The position numbers and the translations under genes are program-made. From assembly GCA_023954595.1 (NCBI GenBank), contig JAGSHJ010000031.1, forward strand, positions 1-14,552: a stretch of DNA of 14,552 nt, read 5' to 3'. Every line of letters begins with the position of its first letter. Position 1 is the first letter of the stretch. The notes under the pieces were generated by a model. That model made no database searches. It saw only the letters and a list, made by a program, of their open reading frames with translations, and had not been told where the DNA came from. This DNA is from Bacteriovoracaceae bacterium (lineage in GTDB: Bacteria > Bdellovibrionota > Bacteriovoracia > Bacteriovoracales > Bacteriovoracaceae). Shown in pieces: positions 1-7,414 of this stretch.

Positions 1-624
1 TGAAGCAATTGAGTCAGCACTAGTGCCAGTTGTCTCAGTCTCTTCAGGCATAACCTGTTCTGTATTTGTCTCCATTGATACATTTGAGAAAGAGCAAACA
101 ATTACATTTTGTCCCGGATTATCCTCTGTTGTCTCAACACCTTGAGGCAGATTTAAATCCTTCACTTCCAGTTGTTCATTAACATCAAGCTCGCTGATAT
201 CAACTTCTAGTTCTTCCGGCAGATCTTTGAATTTTCCTTTTAGAGAAATAAACTTTTTTGTCTGAGTGGTCACACCACCTTGCTTTTGTCCCTTTGCCTC
301 GCCTTTCACAGTGATAGGAACTTCTACTTTCATTTCTTCATCACCTGATACGGCGTGAAGGCTTACATGAAGCGGAAATTGTTTAACAGGATCTCTTTGA
401 ACTTCGTCTACACTTGCACGCATAGTCTGTCCGTCAATTTTCACTTTAAAGTGTTTACCTTTTCGCCAGCTTTGAACATGTCTCATCGGAGCATTAATAA
501 ATATGGACTTGGACTCTACCTTTTTTCCATAGATAGCAGCAGGGATTTTGTTTTTCCCTCTCGCCTCTCTAATTTCTTTTGGTGTTAGAGATGTGTCTCT
601 TTCGACAACGTTAATAGTATCCAT
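1..624 (-). CDS. rplY: 50S ribosomal protein L25/CTC family, 3' end beyond the window
   Basis: Binds 5S rRNA in the central protuberance of the large ribosomal subunit; the long form is called CTC or TL5. I translated the minus strand from the ATG at 622-624, and the frame stays open to base 1, giving 208 residues without a stop, so the C-terminus lies outside. The N-terminal L25 domain is recognisable by REARGKNKIPAAIYGKK at about residues 19-35. The CTC-type second beta domain follows at about 98-180, with VPITVKGEAKG, a GG turn, LPEELEVDISEL and VKDLNLPQGV. From about residue 182 the tail is rich in Glu and Thr, as in many long L25 proteins. The start is set by an AAGGAGGT site four bases upstream. 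It is probably transcribed alone or with genes left of the window. Confidence 0.93.
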   Translation of the reverse strand, partial: MDTINVVERDTSLTPKEIREARGKNKIPAAIYGKKVESKSIFINAPMRHVQSWRKGKHFKVKIDGQTMRASVDEVQRDPVKQFPLHVSLHAVSGDEEMKVEVPITVKGEAKGQKQGGVTTQTKKFISLKGKFKDLPEELEVDISELDVNEQLEVKDLNLPQGVETTEDNPGQNVIVCSFSNVSMETNTEQVMPEETETTGTSADSIAS

Positions 625-628
625 GAGT

Positions 629-636
629 ACCTCCTT
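629..636 (-). promoter_or_regulatory. Strong ribosome binding site of rplY
   Basis: The minus strand reads AAGGAGGT followed by ACTC and the ATG at 624. This is a near-perfect Shine-Dalgarno sequence, fits high expression of a ribosomal protein and fixes the start codon. Several other genes in this window have little or no such site. Confidence 0.85.
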
Positions 637-647
637 ATTATTTTTTA

Positions 648-653
648 ATTATA
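648..653 (-). promoter_or_regulatory. Probable -10 box of the rplY promoter
   Basis: A perfect TATAAT lies on the minus strand 23 bases before the rplY ATG, leaving room for a short leader with the ribosome binding site. No good -35 hexamer sits at 16-18 bases; a T-rich tract is there instead. The call rests on the -10 box and its position only. Confidence 0.45.
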
Positions 654-728
654 ACAAGGATAAGAGACAAAAAAACTGAACTTGGGCCGGATTGGGCTTA
701 GCCTAATTAGAAAAAGCTTAGACAGTAG

Positions 729-1493
729 CTATTTTGGAAATACTTGGAGAAAACTCTTCCTAACATTGATGGCAACAGAGAGTTTTTCAAGATTCATATA
801 AAGACCTACAAGATAAATACCTAGGAACATAAAGTCTTTTTCTAGAGAAACTTCATGATCCATAAAGAATTTAAAAAGCTCATAGAAAGACTCTTTAAAG
901 TGCTCGAGCTCAAAAACAACTTTATCCTGATCGCCAGGACCAAAGTGTTTTTTAAATAGCTCTTTGAGTTGTGCATCTTCTTGTTGGGTTAAATTTTTAC
1001 TAAGCCCGATTCTTTTGAGACCTATATCAAAGAGTTCGTCATCATTGTGATAAAAACCACGATAGAGATCTAATAGGCCTTGTCTGAAGTCTTCTCTTAA
1101 TTTAAACCACACATTACTTGGACTATATAAAAGAGGTCCATTTATCCATTCAAAGTGCTTTGCACGAAGATCAAGATTAAGGCCTTCAGGATTATTTAAC
1201 TGTGAGAAATATAATTGGAGTACAATCTCTCCAACCCTCTCCTTTTGAGCGTCACTTAGAAGATCATAATTATTATTCACACTCTCCCGTGTCAAAGAGA
1301 TGTCTTGGATGTTTAACTCTTCTAAGGTTTTAAAAGAATCCTCATCAAGGTGTTTTTTACCCATTCGTGCAGCAAGGGGCCCGATCTCTTTGAGAGCCCC
1401 TTTCCAGTCCATAGATTTCATCGCCAAGGTTGGGATGTGCGTTAGGACTTCTTTTAAAAATTTAGGCAAAAATGCCGTTGATAAACTTTTCAC
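729..1493 (-). CDS. Hypothetical protein, probably helical, unrecognised family
   Basis: I do not recognise this 254-residue protein. The translation is rich in Leu, Phe, Glu and Lys and looks mostly alpha-helical. There is no clear signal peptide, no long membrane segment and no cysteine pair or metal motif. Conserved-looking spots are LSDAQKERVGEIVLQL (about 79-94) and GPLLYSPSNVWFKLREDF (about 119-136). The start is the GTG at 1491-1493, with AGGA eight bases upstream; an in-frame ATG at codon 26 has no such site. The gene is divergent from the YbjT-like gene, with 81 bases between the chosen starts, and is followed after 104 bases by rplY on the same strand. The long frame and ordinary composition support a real gene. 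A cytosolic role is likely from the lack of export signals. Confidence 0.72.
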   Translation of the reverse strand: MKSLSTAFLPKFLKEVLTHIPTLAMKSMDWKGALKEIGPLAARMGKKHLDEDSFKTLEELNIQDISLTRESVNNNYDLLSDAQKERVGEIVLQLYFSQLNNPEGLNLDLRAKHFEWINGPLLYSPSNVWFKLREDFRQGLLDLYRGFYHNDDELFDIGLKRIGLSKNLTQQEDAQLKELFKKHFGPGDQDKVVFELEHFKESFYELFKFFMDHEVSLEKDFMFLGIYLVGLYMNLEKLSVAINVRKSFLQVFPK

Positions 1494-1574
1494 AAGTTAA
1501 ATCCTAAGTCATCCTTGTGCTATTGTCTAATGAGTCAGGCATTTGTTAAGCTCAAGATCAACGATGGACGGATT

Positions 1575-2966
1575 ATGAAAACGATTGCAATTGCTGGTGC
1601 CTCAGGGTTTGTGGGCAAACAAATAATAAAGTTATTATTGGAGAGAACGGACTACAATATCCGTGCATTGTCTCGTAGTGACAAAGATTCCGACAATGAA
1701 CGCTTGCAATGGTTTAAGGCCGATCTTTTTTCAGTTCTAGATATTGAAAAAGGAGTACAAGGTGCAGATGTTGCAATCTATCTAGTTCACAGTATGCAGC
1801 CTTCAGCGCATCTTGATCAGGCCAATTTTGCAAATTACGATCTAATCCTTGCAGATAACTTTGGAAGGGCCTGTGCGAAAAATAATATCAAGCAATCCCT
1901 TTATCTAGGTGGGCTAATTCCAAAACGAGGAAATTTATCACTGCATCTTGCAAGCCGCTTGGAGGTTGAAGAAGTACTATTTGAGTACATGCCCAACTCC
2001 ACTGTATTTAGAGCGGCCATGGTGCTAGTAAAAGAAGGTTCATCTTTTCATATCCTTCTAAACTTGGTTAAACGCTTACCTGTGATGATTTGCCCTAGAT
2101 GGACTAAAAGACCAACATCACCGATTCATGTGGATAAAGTAGCACAAGCATTCTGTGCAGCGATTGATGTTCCAAAATATTACGGAAAAGTGTATGACCT
2201 TTGCTCCTCTAATCAGATCTCTTATTTAGAGCTTCTTCAAAATGCTGCAAAGTTCTTAGGCCTTGAACGTAGATTTATTAAACTAGATGTAAATTTCATA
2301 CGTTTATCTAAACTATGGGTGTCCACAATATCAGGTGCTCCTAAAAGACTAGTGTATCCACTTGTTAATTCTCTGAAAAATGAAATGACACCTGCGCCAG
2401 ATAAAATTTTTCAATCTCCCGACTTTGAATATGAAACGGTAGAGCAAGCATTAAAAAAAGCAATCTCTGAAAGCAGTCAGCACCGTTATAAATTTAAAAC
2501 ACGCACAGTTGAGAGAAAAACAGTGCGATCAGTTCAAAGGTGCATGCTTCCTTCTACGATGAACGCAAAAGATGTCGCCCAAGAATACCTAGCTTGGTTA
2601 CCTATAGCACTAAGGCCATTTATATATGTGACCGTCAATGATCACTTTGCACACTTTTCCCTATTCATGAGAAAAGTTAGGCTTTTAAGTATTAAGTGGT
2701 CTCCAGAAAGAAGCGAAGATACTCGTCAGATCTTTTATATTAAAGGTGGTCTGTTGGCTGCCCCACAAGATCGAGGAAGATTGGAGTTCAGAGAAGTATT
2801 AAATAAAAGATATATGCTTGCAGCAATACATGATTTTTATCCATCTCTACCTTGGTATTTTTATATTTTTAGCCAAGCACTTGTTCATATAATTGTTATG
2901 AAACTATTTGGTCGACACTTAAGACTAATATCTGAAGGAAAGAGACAATGGCTCCAAAAGTCTTAG
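1575..2966 (+). CDS. YbjT-like atypical SDR (NAD(P)-binding) with C-terminal DUF2867
   Basis: The protein has 463 residues from the chosen ATG. It begins with the Rossmann motif GASGFVG (residues 8-14) right after the first beta strand. YLVHSM, PRWTKRPTSPIHVDKV and a C-terminal LPWYFYIFSQALVHIIV segment closely resemble E. coli YbjT (476 residues), an NAD(P)-binding protein with a DUF2867 tail. The usual SDR catalytic Tyr-x3-Lys is absent; the matching stretch reads HLASRLEVEEVL, as expected of atypical SDRs. Such proteins may bind a nucleotide without classical dehydrogenase activity, and YbjT's substrate is not known to me. The frame is open upstream to about 1515, but 1575 places the Rossmann strand at the N-terminus and has a GG-rich stretch (GGACGG) before it; an ATG at 1530 has none. 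It overlaps the next gene by 19 bases, so the two are likely co-transcribed. Confidence 0.85.
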   Translation: MKTIAIAGASGFVGKQIIKLLLERTDYNIRALSRSDKDSDNERLQWFKADLFSVLDIEKGVQGADVAIYLVHSMQPSAHLDQANFANYDLILADNFGRACAKNNIKQSLYLGGLIPKRGNLSLHLASRLEVEEVLFEYMPNSTVFRAAMVLVKEGSSFHILLNLVKRLPVMICPRWTKRPTSPIHVDKVAQAFCAAIDVPKYYGKVYDLCSSNQISYLELLQNAAKFLGLERRFIKLDVNFIRLSKLWVSTISGAPKRLVYPLVNSLKNEMTPAPDKIFQSPDFEYETVEQALKKAISESSQHRYKFKTRTVERKTVRSVQRCMLPSTMNAKDVAQEYLAWLPIALRPFIYVTVNDHFAHFSLFMRKVRLLSIKWSPERSEDTRQIFYIKGGLLAAPQDRGRLEFREVLNKRYMLAAIHDFYPSLPWYFYIFSQALVHIIVMKLFGRHLRLISEGKRQWLQKS

Positions 2967-4171
2967 TTATTGGTGCCAGCGGATTCGTAGGCCAAAACTT
3001 AATTCATGAACTTGAGCTTCACCACATCTCTGTGCGTGCCACCTCAAGACATCCTGAGCAAATATTCTCTAATGCTGAATCGACAATCACAGCTCACCTA
3101 GACTTAGATTCCCCCTCATCAATTGAGAGTAATCTCGAGGGCATAGAAGTTATTTATTATCTGGCCCACGCCATGAGTAGCACAGAGAGCTCCTTCAAAG
3201 AGCGAGAGAAAACTCATGCCCACAATCTGGCCAAGCATTTAGACAGCACACATAGGCTTATTTATTTGGGTGGGATATCAGCTGAAGAGAATCTCAGCCA
3301 ACATCTCCAAAGTAGAAAAGACGTAGGTGAGATATTTAGAAAGTCCAAAGCACGAACAATTGAATTTCAAGCAAGTATTGTCATTGGACGAGGATCCGCT
3401 TCTTTTGAAATGATTCGGGCCCTTGTATACCGTCTGCCTTTTATCGTAACTGCAGACTGGGCAAACGCTCCATGCCAACCAATAGCAATAAAAGATGTTG
3501 TAAGCTACTTGGTTGCAGCACGAGAGATGAAATCTAGAAAAAAACACCTTCGTTTTGAAATAGCAGGCCCAGATGTATTGAGTTACAAAGAGCTTTTAAT
3601 AGAGTTTGCAAGACATGAGAATTTATTTAGGCCTGAGATTAAGATAAACAAGCTTCCAAAGCCTCTGGCCAAAGAAGTCATGAAGATAGTTATCCCTGAG
3701 TACTATGATGTGGGAAGTAAATTACTAAATAGTATTGAAATAGCTACCATTGCCCAAGATCAAGAAGCACTGGAGAAATTTGATTTCACTCCTATGGCCT
3801 TCTCTGAGGCGTTAACACTTGCTCGAGATGAATCATTAGAGGAGCTAAACCCACTTCACATTTTAAATAAGCTCAAGGCCCACCCAGAACTACCTAAATT
3901 TTTGATAGGTCAGACATTGCAGACAACTATTTTTTATAAGGATCTTAAACAATTTGAGACTTTTGCCGAAAGAGTTAGATCGCTTTTGCCAAAAAAGTTC
4001 ATTAAGCACTTTGGCAGTGAGATCTTTCTAAAAGTACCTATGGTTGGACAAATCAAATTGATGAACAATAAAGAGCAGAAATACTTACTTATGGCCTACA
4101 AACCAAAATTCTTCTTTCAAACAACAGGCCTTGTTCTGTTTGAAAAGATCTATAAACAATTTAAAAATTAA
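2948..4171 (+). CDS. Second YbjT-like atypical SDR, with a different C-terminus
   Basis: This 407-residue protein is a diverged paralogue of the preceding gene. The Rossmann motif GASGFVG is at residues 9-15. YYLAHAMSS, YLGGISAEENLSQHL and GRGSASFEMIRALVYRLP are very close to the YbjT pattern. The catalytic Tyr-x3-Lys is again replaced (SQHLQSRKDV). The last 110 or so residues, from about LNPLHILNKL, do not look like the DUF2867 tail of its neighbour and I recognise no domain there; they are rich in Phe, Lys and Leu. The ATG lies inside the end of the upstream gene, with AAGGAAAGAG before it as a ribosome binding site, suggesting coupled translation. The MFS gene starts five bases after its stop. 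A role in modifying or sensing a quinone-like or lipid substrate is possible for the family, but nothing here shows it. Confidence 0.82.
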   Translation: MAPKVLVIGASGFVGQNLIHELELHHISVRATSRHPEQIFSNAESTITAHLDLDSPSSIESNLEGIEVIYYLAHAMSSTESSFKEREKTHAHNLAKHLDSTHRLIYLGGISAEENLSQHLQSRKDVGEIFRKSKARTIEFQASIVIGRGSASFEMIRALVYRLPFIVTADWANAPCQPIAIKDVVSYLVAAREMKSRKKHLRFEIAGPDVLSYKELLIEFARHENLFRPEIKINKLPKPLAKEVMKIVIPEYYDVGSKLLNSIEIATIAQDQEALEKFDFTPMAFSEALTLARDESLEELNPLHILNKLKAHPELPKFLIGQTLQTTIFYKDLKQFETFAERVRSLLPKKFIKHFGSEIFLKVPMVGQIKLMNNKEQKYLLMAYKPKFFFQTTGLVLFEKIYKQFKN

Positions 4172-4176
4172 CGCAT

Positions 4177-5385
4177 ATGAATCTATGGCAGTTTGCTAGA
4201 AAGCATAAAGATATTGTATTTTTTGGTTTTGCCACAACTTTCTTCGTAGGAATTGGTCAAACATTCCTAGTTGCTCAATTCTCGCCATTTATTCAACAAA
4301 GCCTGCAAATCTCAAGAACTGACATAAGCTTTGTCTATTCTTTGGCAACATTCATTGCTAGCTTTAACCTCACTTATATTGGCTCTCTTCTAGATCGAAC
4401 AAGTCTATTAAAGTATTTCTTTATGGTGGCCACACTCATTGCCGCAGGCCTTTTAACTCTTTCACAGGCCACAAATATTTTTGCACTGTTTGCTGGCTTC
4501 TATCTTCTTAGAGGATTTGGGCAGGTGCCACTAGGACTTATGGCCACAACTGTGTCGGCCAGATGGTTTGGCAAACACAGAGGAAAACTTCTAACCCTTA
4601 TTGGATTTGGACGCTCCCTCAGTGAAGGAGTGCTGCCGTGGTTGTCGATCTTTTTCATAGAGGCCTTCGGATGGAGAAATTCTCTTATTGGAATCATGGC
4701 CATCTTTTTATTCATCATGGTTCCAGTGGCCTTGATCTTTATTCCCAAAATACCGAAAGCTCCCGTATATAGTGAAAATGCAACTCGTCCAGATAAAGAA
4801 CAAGCAGTCTGGGGTTGGAGGAAAGCTCTAGATCACAAATGGCCTATGCTTTTGATGGCAAACAATGCTCTAATCCCCTTCATTCTCACAGCTTTATTTT
4901 TCCAACAAGACTCTCTTGCTGAATTTAAAGGTTGGAGCATGAGAACCATGGCCCAATCATTTGTGGCCTTTTCAGCTGTTCACATCGCTGGAAATATATT
5001 TTGGGGACCTCTAGTTGATAGAGTTACTGCTAAAAAAGTTCTACCATTCACTCTCGTACCGTTTCTTCTTGGACTATTGAGCTTAAATTTTATTGAGCAG
5101 TCCTGGGGAGGCTTTGTCTATATGGGCCTAGTAGGTCTAAGTGTTGGAGTATCTGGAATTGTTAGAAATGCCTTTTGGGCAGAGGTTTATGGAATTCTTG
5201 TTCTTGGAAAAATGAAGGGCATGGATTCAAATGTTATAGTTGTTGGGACTTCGCTTGCACCAATCTTCTACGCGAAACTCCTAGACTTTGGCCTAGGAGT
5301 GCAAGACATCTTAAATATCTTTATTATTCTTGTGGTTCTTGGAATTATAAATCACTTCTTTATCGCGAGGCACTACAACCGTTAG
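4177..5385 (+). CDS. MFS transporter, 12 membrane segments expected
   Basis: A 402-residue inner-membrane permease of the major facilitator superfamily. Hydrophobic segments run through the whole protein, with a polar central loop at about 196-220 dividing two halves. The MFS loop motif appears in both halves: GSLLDR at 69-74 and GPLVDR at 277-282. The stretch RWFGKHRG at 129-136, followed by a Gly-rich helix, resembles the monocarboxylate or oxalate/formate antiporter branch, so a small organic anion is a reasonable but unproven substrate. The start follows the second YbjT-like gene by five bases with no visible Shine-Dalgarno, so translation probably depends on ribosomes arriving from upstream. 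Its stop overlaps the stop of the convergent kdsD gene. The tight linkage to two nucleotide-binding oxidoreductase-like proteins hints at a shared pathway. Confidence 0.88.
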   Translation: MNLWQFARKHKDIVFFGFATTFFVGIGQTFLVAQFSPFIQQSLQISRTDISFVYSLATFIASFNLTYIGSLLDRTSLLKYFFMVATLIAAGLLTLSQATNIFALFAGFYLLRGFGQVPLGLMATTVSARWFGKHRGKLLTLIGFGRSLSEGVLPWLSIFFIEAFGWRNSLIGIMAIFLFIMVPVALIFIPKIPKAPVYSENATRPDKEQAVWGWRKALDHKWPMLLMANNALIPFILTALFFQQDSLAEFKGWSMRTMAQSFVAFSAVHIAGNIFWGPLVDRVTAKKVLPFTLVPFLLGLLSLNFIEQSWGGFVYMGLVGLSVGVSGIVRNAFWAEVYGILVLGKMKGMDSNVIVVGTSLAPIFYAKLLDFGLGVQDILNIFIILVVLGIINHFFIARHYNR

Positions 5386-6320
5386 AGGTCATAAAGGTGC
5401 AAGATCCCACAAAAACTTCCCTGGTCTTCCACTAGAAGGGCCGTGATTTTTCGCTGTTGCATTAGATCATCAGCAGTAAGAATCTTTTCTTCACAATCGA
5501 TTGTAAGCGGACTTGCAGTATAGAAGTCTTTGGCACAAAGATCTAAGGCCTTGCCTTTTTCACTCTGTAATGCACGACGAATATCACCATCAGTGATAAC
5601 ACCTTCTATTTTCTCTCCATTTAAAAGAACACCAAGTCCTAGGAAGCCATTACTTATAACAGAGATGACTTCATCGAATTTCATATTAGGTGATAAGATT
5701 GGAAGCTTATCTTTTCTCATGACATCTTTAACTTTAACCAATAACTTTCGCCCAAGTCTTCCACCTGGGTGAAATCTTGCAAAGTTTTCTTCTTTAAAGT
5801 CTCTAGCGTTCATAAGTGCCACAGCTAGAGCATCACCCATGGCCATGGTAACAGTAGTTGAAGTTGTAGGGGCCAATGCCAATGGACACGCCTCTTTAGG
5901 AACTCCGATATCAAGAAAGAAATCGCAATGCTTGGCAAGAGTTGAGTCACTCTTTCCAGTCATGGCGACCGTTGAATTTTTATTGTCTTTAAAAAAGCTC
6001 AGAAGACGAATAATCTCCTCTGTCTCACCAGAATTACTAATGGCAACAATTACATCATCAGGTGCAATCATTCCAAGATCCCCGTGATAGGCCTCTCCAG
6101 GATGCATAAAAAATGCTGGAGTTCCGGTGGAAGCAAGAGTTGCGGCAATCTTTTTACCAACTAACCCTGACTTTCCCATGCCTGTGATCACGACCTTGGA
6201 CTTACTGTTTAAGATAAGTTCAATCACTTGATCAAACTCGCCATTAATCCTGTCGGCCATGGCCTGAAGGCCTTCAATTTCTATTTGAATTACTTTTTTT
6301 GCGTCTTCTTGATATGTCAT
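5382..6320 (-). CDS. kdsD: D-arabinose-5-phosphate isomerase (KpsF/GutQ family)
   Basis: Interconverts ribulose-5-phosphate and arabinose-5-phosphate, the first step towards Kdo for the inner core of lipopolysaccharide. The 312 residues hold an SIS domain (about 30-165) and two CBS domains (about 195-255 and 262-312). Family motifs are GMGKSG (47-52), HPGEAYHGDLGM (73-84), ISNSGETEE (94-102) and HPGGRLGRKLL (184-194). The four residues reported as catalytic in E. coli KdsD (K59, E111, E152, H193) map with a constant offset of nine to K50, E102, E143 and H184, so the enzyme should be active. The start has no Shine-Dalgarno, and a promoter-like pair ends only eight bases before it. manA lies 59 bases upstream on the same strand. 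Length fits the family (about 320). Confidence 0.96.
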   Translation of the reverse strand: MTYQEDAKKVIQIEIEGLQAMADRINGEFDQVIELILNSKSKVVITGMGKSGLVGKKIAATLASTGTPAFFMHPGEAYHGDLGMIAPDDVIVAISNSGETEEIIRLLSFFKDNKNSTVAMTGKSDSTLAKHCDFFLDIGVPKEACPLALAPTTSTTVTMAMGDALAVALMNARDFKEENFARFHPGGRLGRKLLVKVKDVMRKDKLPILSPNMKFDEVISVISNGFLGLGVLLNGEKIEGVITDGDIRRALQSEKGKALDLCAKDFYTASPLTIDCEEKILTADDLMQQRKITALLVEDQGSFCGILHLYDL

Positions 6321-6327
6321 GAGAGCA

Positions 6328-6355
6328 TTTTATAGTGAAATGCCTTTCTTTGACA
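6328..6355 (-). promoter_or_regulatory. Possible kdsD promoter close to the start codon
   Basis: On the minus strand CTGTCA (four of six matches to the -35 consensus) and TATAAA are separated by 16 bases. Only eight bases lie between the -10 box and the kdsD ATG, so a transcript from here would have almost no leader. This fits the missing Shine-Dalgarno site, but the hexamers are imperfect and kdsD could also be read through from manA. Confidence 0.35.
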
Positions 6356-6379
6356 GCCTAAATCATCTGAGCAATTTAC

Positions 6380-7294
6380 TCAGTCCTCTCTACCTTTGAC
6401 TAGCATAAGCGAACTCGCTTGCTTGGCCACAATCTGTACGATTCCCTCGTTAATTGCTATTGCGGACTCAAATTTGGAATACTGCTCTCCATCTACCTCT
6501 ATAAGGCCATCTAGAAGTGTTACTCCCTCTTTTGGGCTAACACGAATTTCTTTTTTGTCCCCTGCACTTAAATTTAAAAGCTCGGCCTTAAAATCAGCAT
6601 GTGCATATAGTGCATGTGCACCAGCAGTGTTGAATAATCCAGACTTTTTAGCTAAATCCAAATTTCGATTAAAGCCTTCATCAAAGCGCAGACAATCAAG
6701 AGCTTTATTAATATGAAGCTCGCGAGGTTTGCCATCATCTCCTACTCTATTCCAATCCCATACTCTATAGGTTACCCCAGAGCTTTGTTGTGCTTCCGCA
6801 AGAGTGACGCCCTTACCTATTGCGTGAACTGCGCCTGCAGGAACTGCGAAGAAGTCTCCAGGGGAAACTTCATAGAAGTTTAAAAATCGATCCACAGCAA
6901 GACCAGACTCAACTGCAGTCTTAAATTCTTTTCTGGTCACGCCTTTTTTAAATCCTAAATAAATGCCAGCACCCGGTTCTGCATCAAGGATGAGCCAACA
7001 CTCAGTTTTACCTAGTTCGTTCTCATGCTCTTTGGCATATTCATCTGCAGGGTGAACCTGAACTGATAGGTTATCATTGGTGTCTATGTATTTTAGAAGA
7101 TAGCTCAGATTAACAAGCTCATTTAAATCGGTTTTATTGACAGCGACCTTGGATGGAGATTTTGGGTGAGTAGATATCTCCCACGTCTCTCCCAGAGCAT
7201 CGCTTGTTTCAATATTTTTAATGTTTTTTAATTTATCTCCGCCCCAGATTTTAAATATCAAGGCCGGCTCAAGTTTTAATAAAAGCTTCATCAT
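6380..7294 (-). CDS. manA: Mannose-6-phosphate isomerase, class I
   Basis: Zinc enzyme that interconverts fructose-6-phosphate and mannose-6-phosphate in the cytosol, feeding GDP-mannose synthesis or mannose use. The 304 residues match the short Bacillus-type class I enzyme rather than the roughly 390-residue E. coli form. The expected zinc ligands are visible: Gln79 and His81 in QVHPADE, Glu98 in KTECW and His157 in GAVHAIG. The active-site stretch GVTLAEAQQSSGVTYRVWDW (162-181) is intact. The frame opens with two ATG codons in a row (7289-7294); neither has a Shine-Dalgarno and the leader is very AT-rich. It is divergent from metH across 120 bases that hold a repeat array, and may share transcription with kdsD. 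Linkage to kdsD points to envelope sugar supply rather than mannose catabolism. Confidence 0.95.
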   Translation of the reverse strand: MMKLLLKLEPALIFKIWGGDKLKNIKNIETSDALGETWEISTHPKSPSKVAVNKTDLNELVNLSYLLKYIDTNDNLSVQVHPADEYAKEHENELGKTECWLILDAEPGAGIYLGFKKGVTRKEFKTAVESGLAVDRFLNFYEVSPGDFFAVPAGAVHAIGKGVTLAEAQQSSGVTYRVWDWNRVGDDGKPRELHINKALDCLRFDEGFNRNLDLAKKSGLFNTAGAHALYAHADFKAELLNLSAGDKKEIRVSPKEGVTLLDGLIEVDGEQYSKFESAIAINEGIVQIVAKQASSLMLVKGRED

Positions 7295-7331
7295 AATATT
7301 TTATTTCAAATTTCTAAAAGGATAAATTCGC

Positions 7332-7397
7332 TTAGTGTTACATTAGTGTTGTAACATATTTCTCTCTTGGCTCGCACCTAAATAAATATTACACTAA
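7332..7397. promoter_or_regulatory. TTAGTGT repeat array, candidate operator between manA and metH
   Basis: TTAGTGTTA at 7332-7340 and TTAGTGTTG at 7343-7351 are direct repeats exactly 11 bases apart, one helical turn. TTACACTAA at 7389-7397 is the same word inverted. Within the first two copies lies a perfect inverted repeat, TGTTACA (7336-7342) and TGTAACA (7350-7356) with a seven-base spacer. The inverted copy overlaps the best -10 candidate for metH. This looks like a binding site for a dimeric or cooperative regulator. I cannot assign it to MetJ, MetR or any other known regulator. It is too short for a SAM or cobalamin riboswitch, and no T-tract follows, so it is not an intrinsic terminator. 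Confidence 0.5.
7367..7395 (+). promoter_or_regulatory. Possible metH promoter
   Basis: TTGGCT at 7367-7372 and TACACT at 7390-7395 are 17 bases apart; each matches four of six consensus bases. The -10 hexamer ends 19 bases before the ATG. Its overlap with the inverted TTAGTGT copy would suit repression. The matches are weak, so this is a candidate only. Confidence 0.35.
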
Positions 7398-7414
7398 TCA
7401 GATAGTAAAAACTA

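Noticed and set aside
355..588. 77-residue plus-strand frame over rplY
   Set aside because: It is antisense to the clear L25 domain and has no ribosome site or recognisable content.
661..728. Seven-T run on the minus strand near 668-674 as a terminator for the hypothetical gene at 729-1493
   Set aside because: The only nearby pairing is a three-base GGC/GCC stem; no stable hairpin directly precedes the T run.
1515..1574. Upstream extension of the first YbjT-like protein
   Set aside because: The extra 20 residues precede the first Rossmann strand, have no ribosome site and overlap the likely promoter region of the divergent genes.
1494..1574. Promoters in the gap between the divergent genes
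   Set aside because: Both strands were scanned; hexamer pairs found at 17-base spacing match too few consensus bases to report.
7295..7414. SAM or cobalamin riboswitch upstream of metH
   Set aside because: The region is only 120 bases, with at most about 35 as leader after the promoter candidate, and shows no B12-box-like or SAM-I-like conserved cores.
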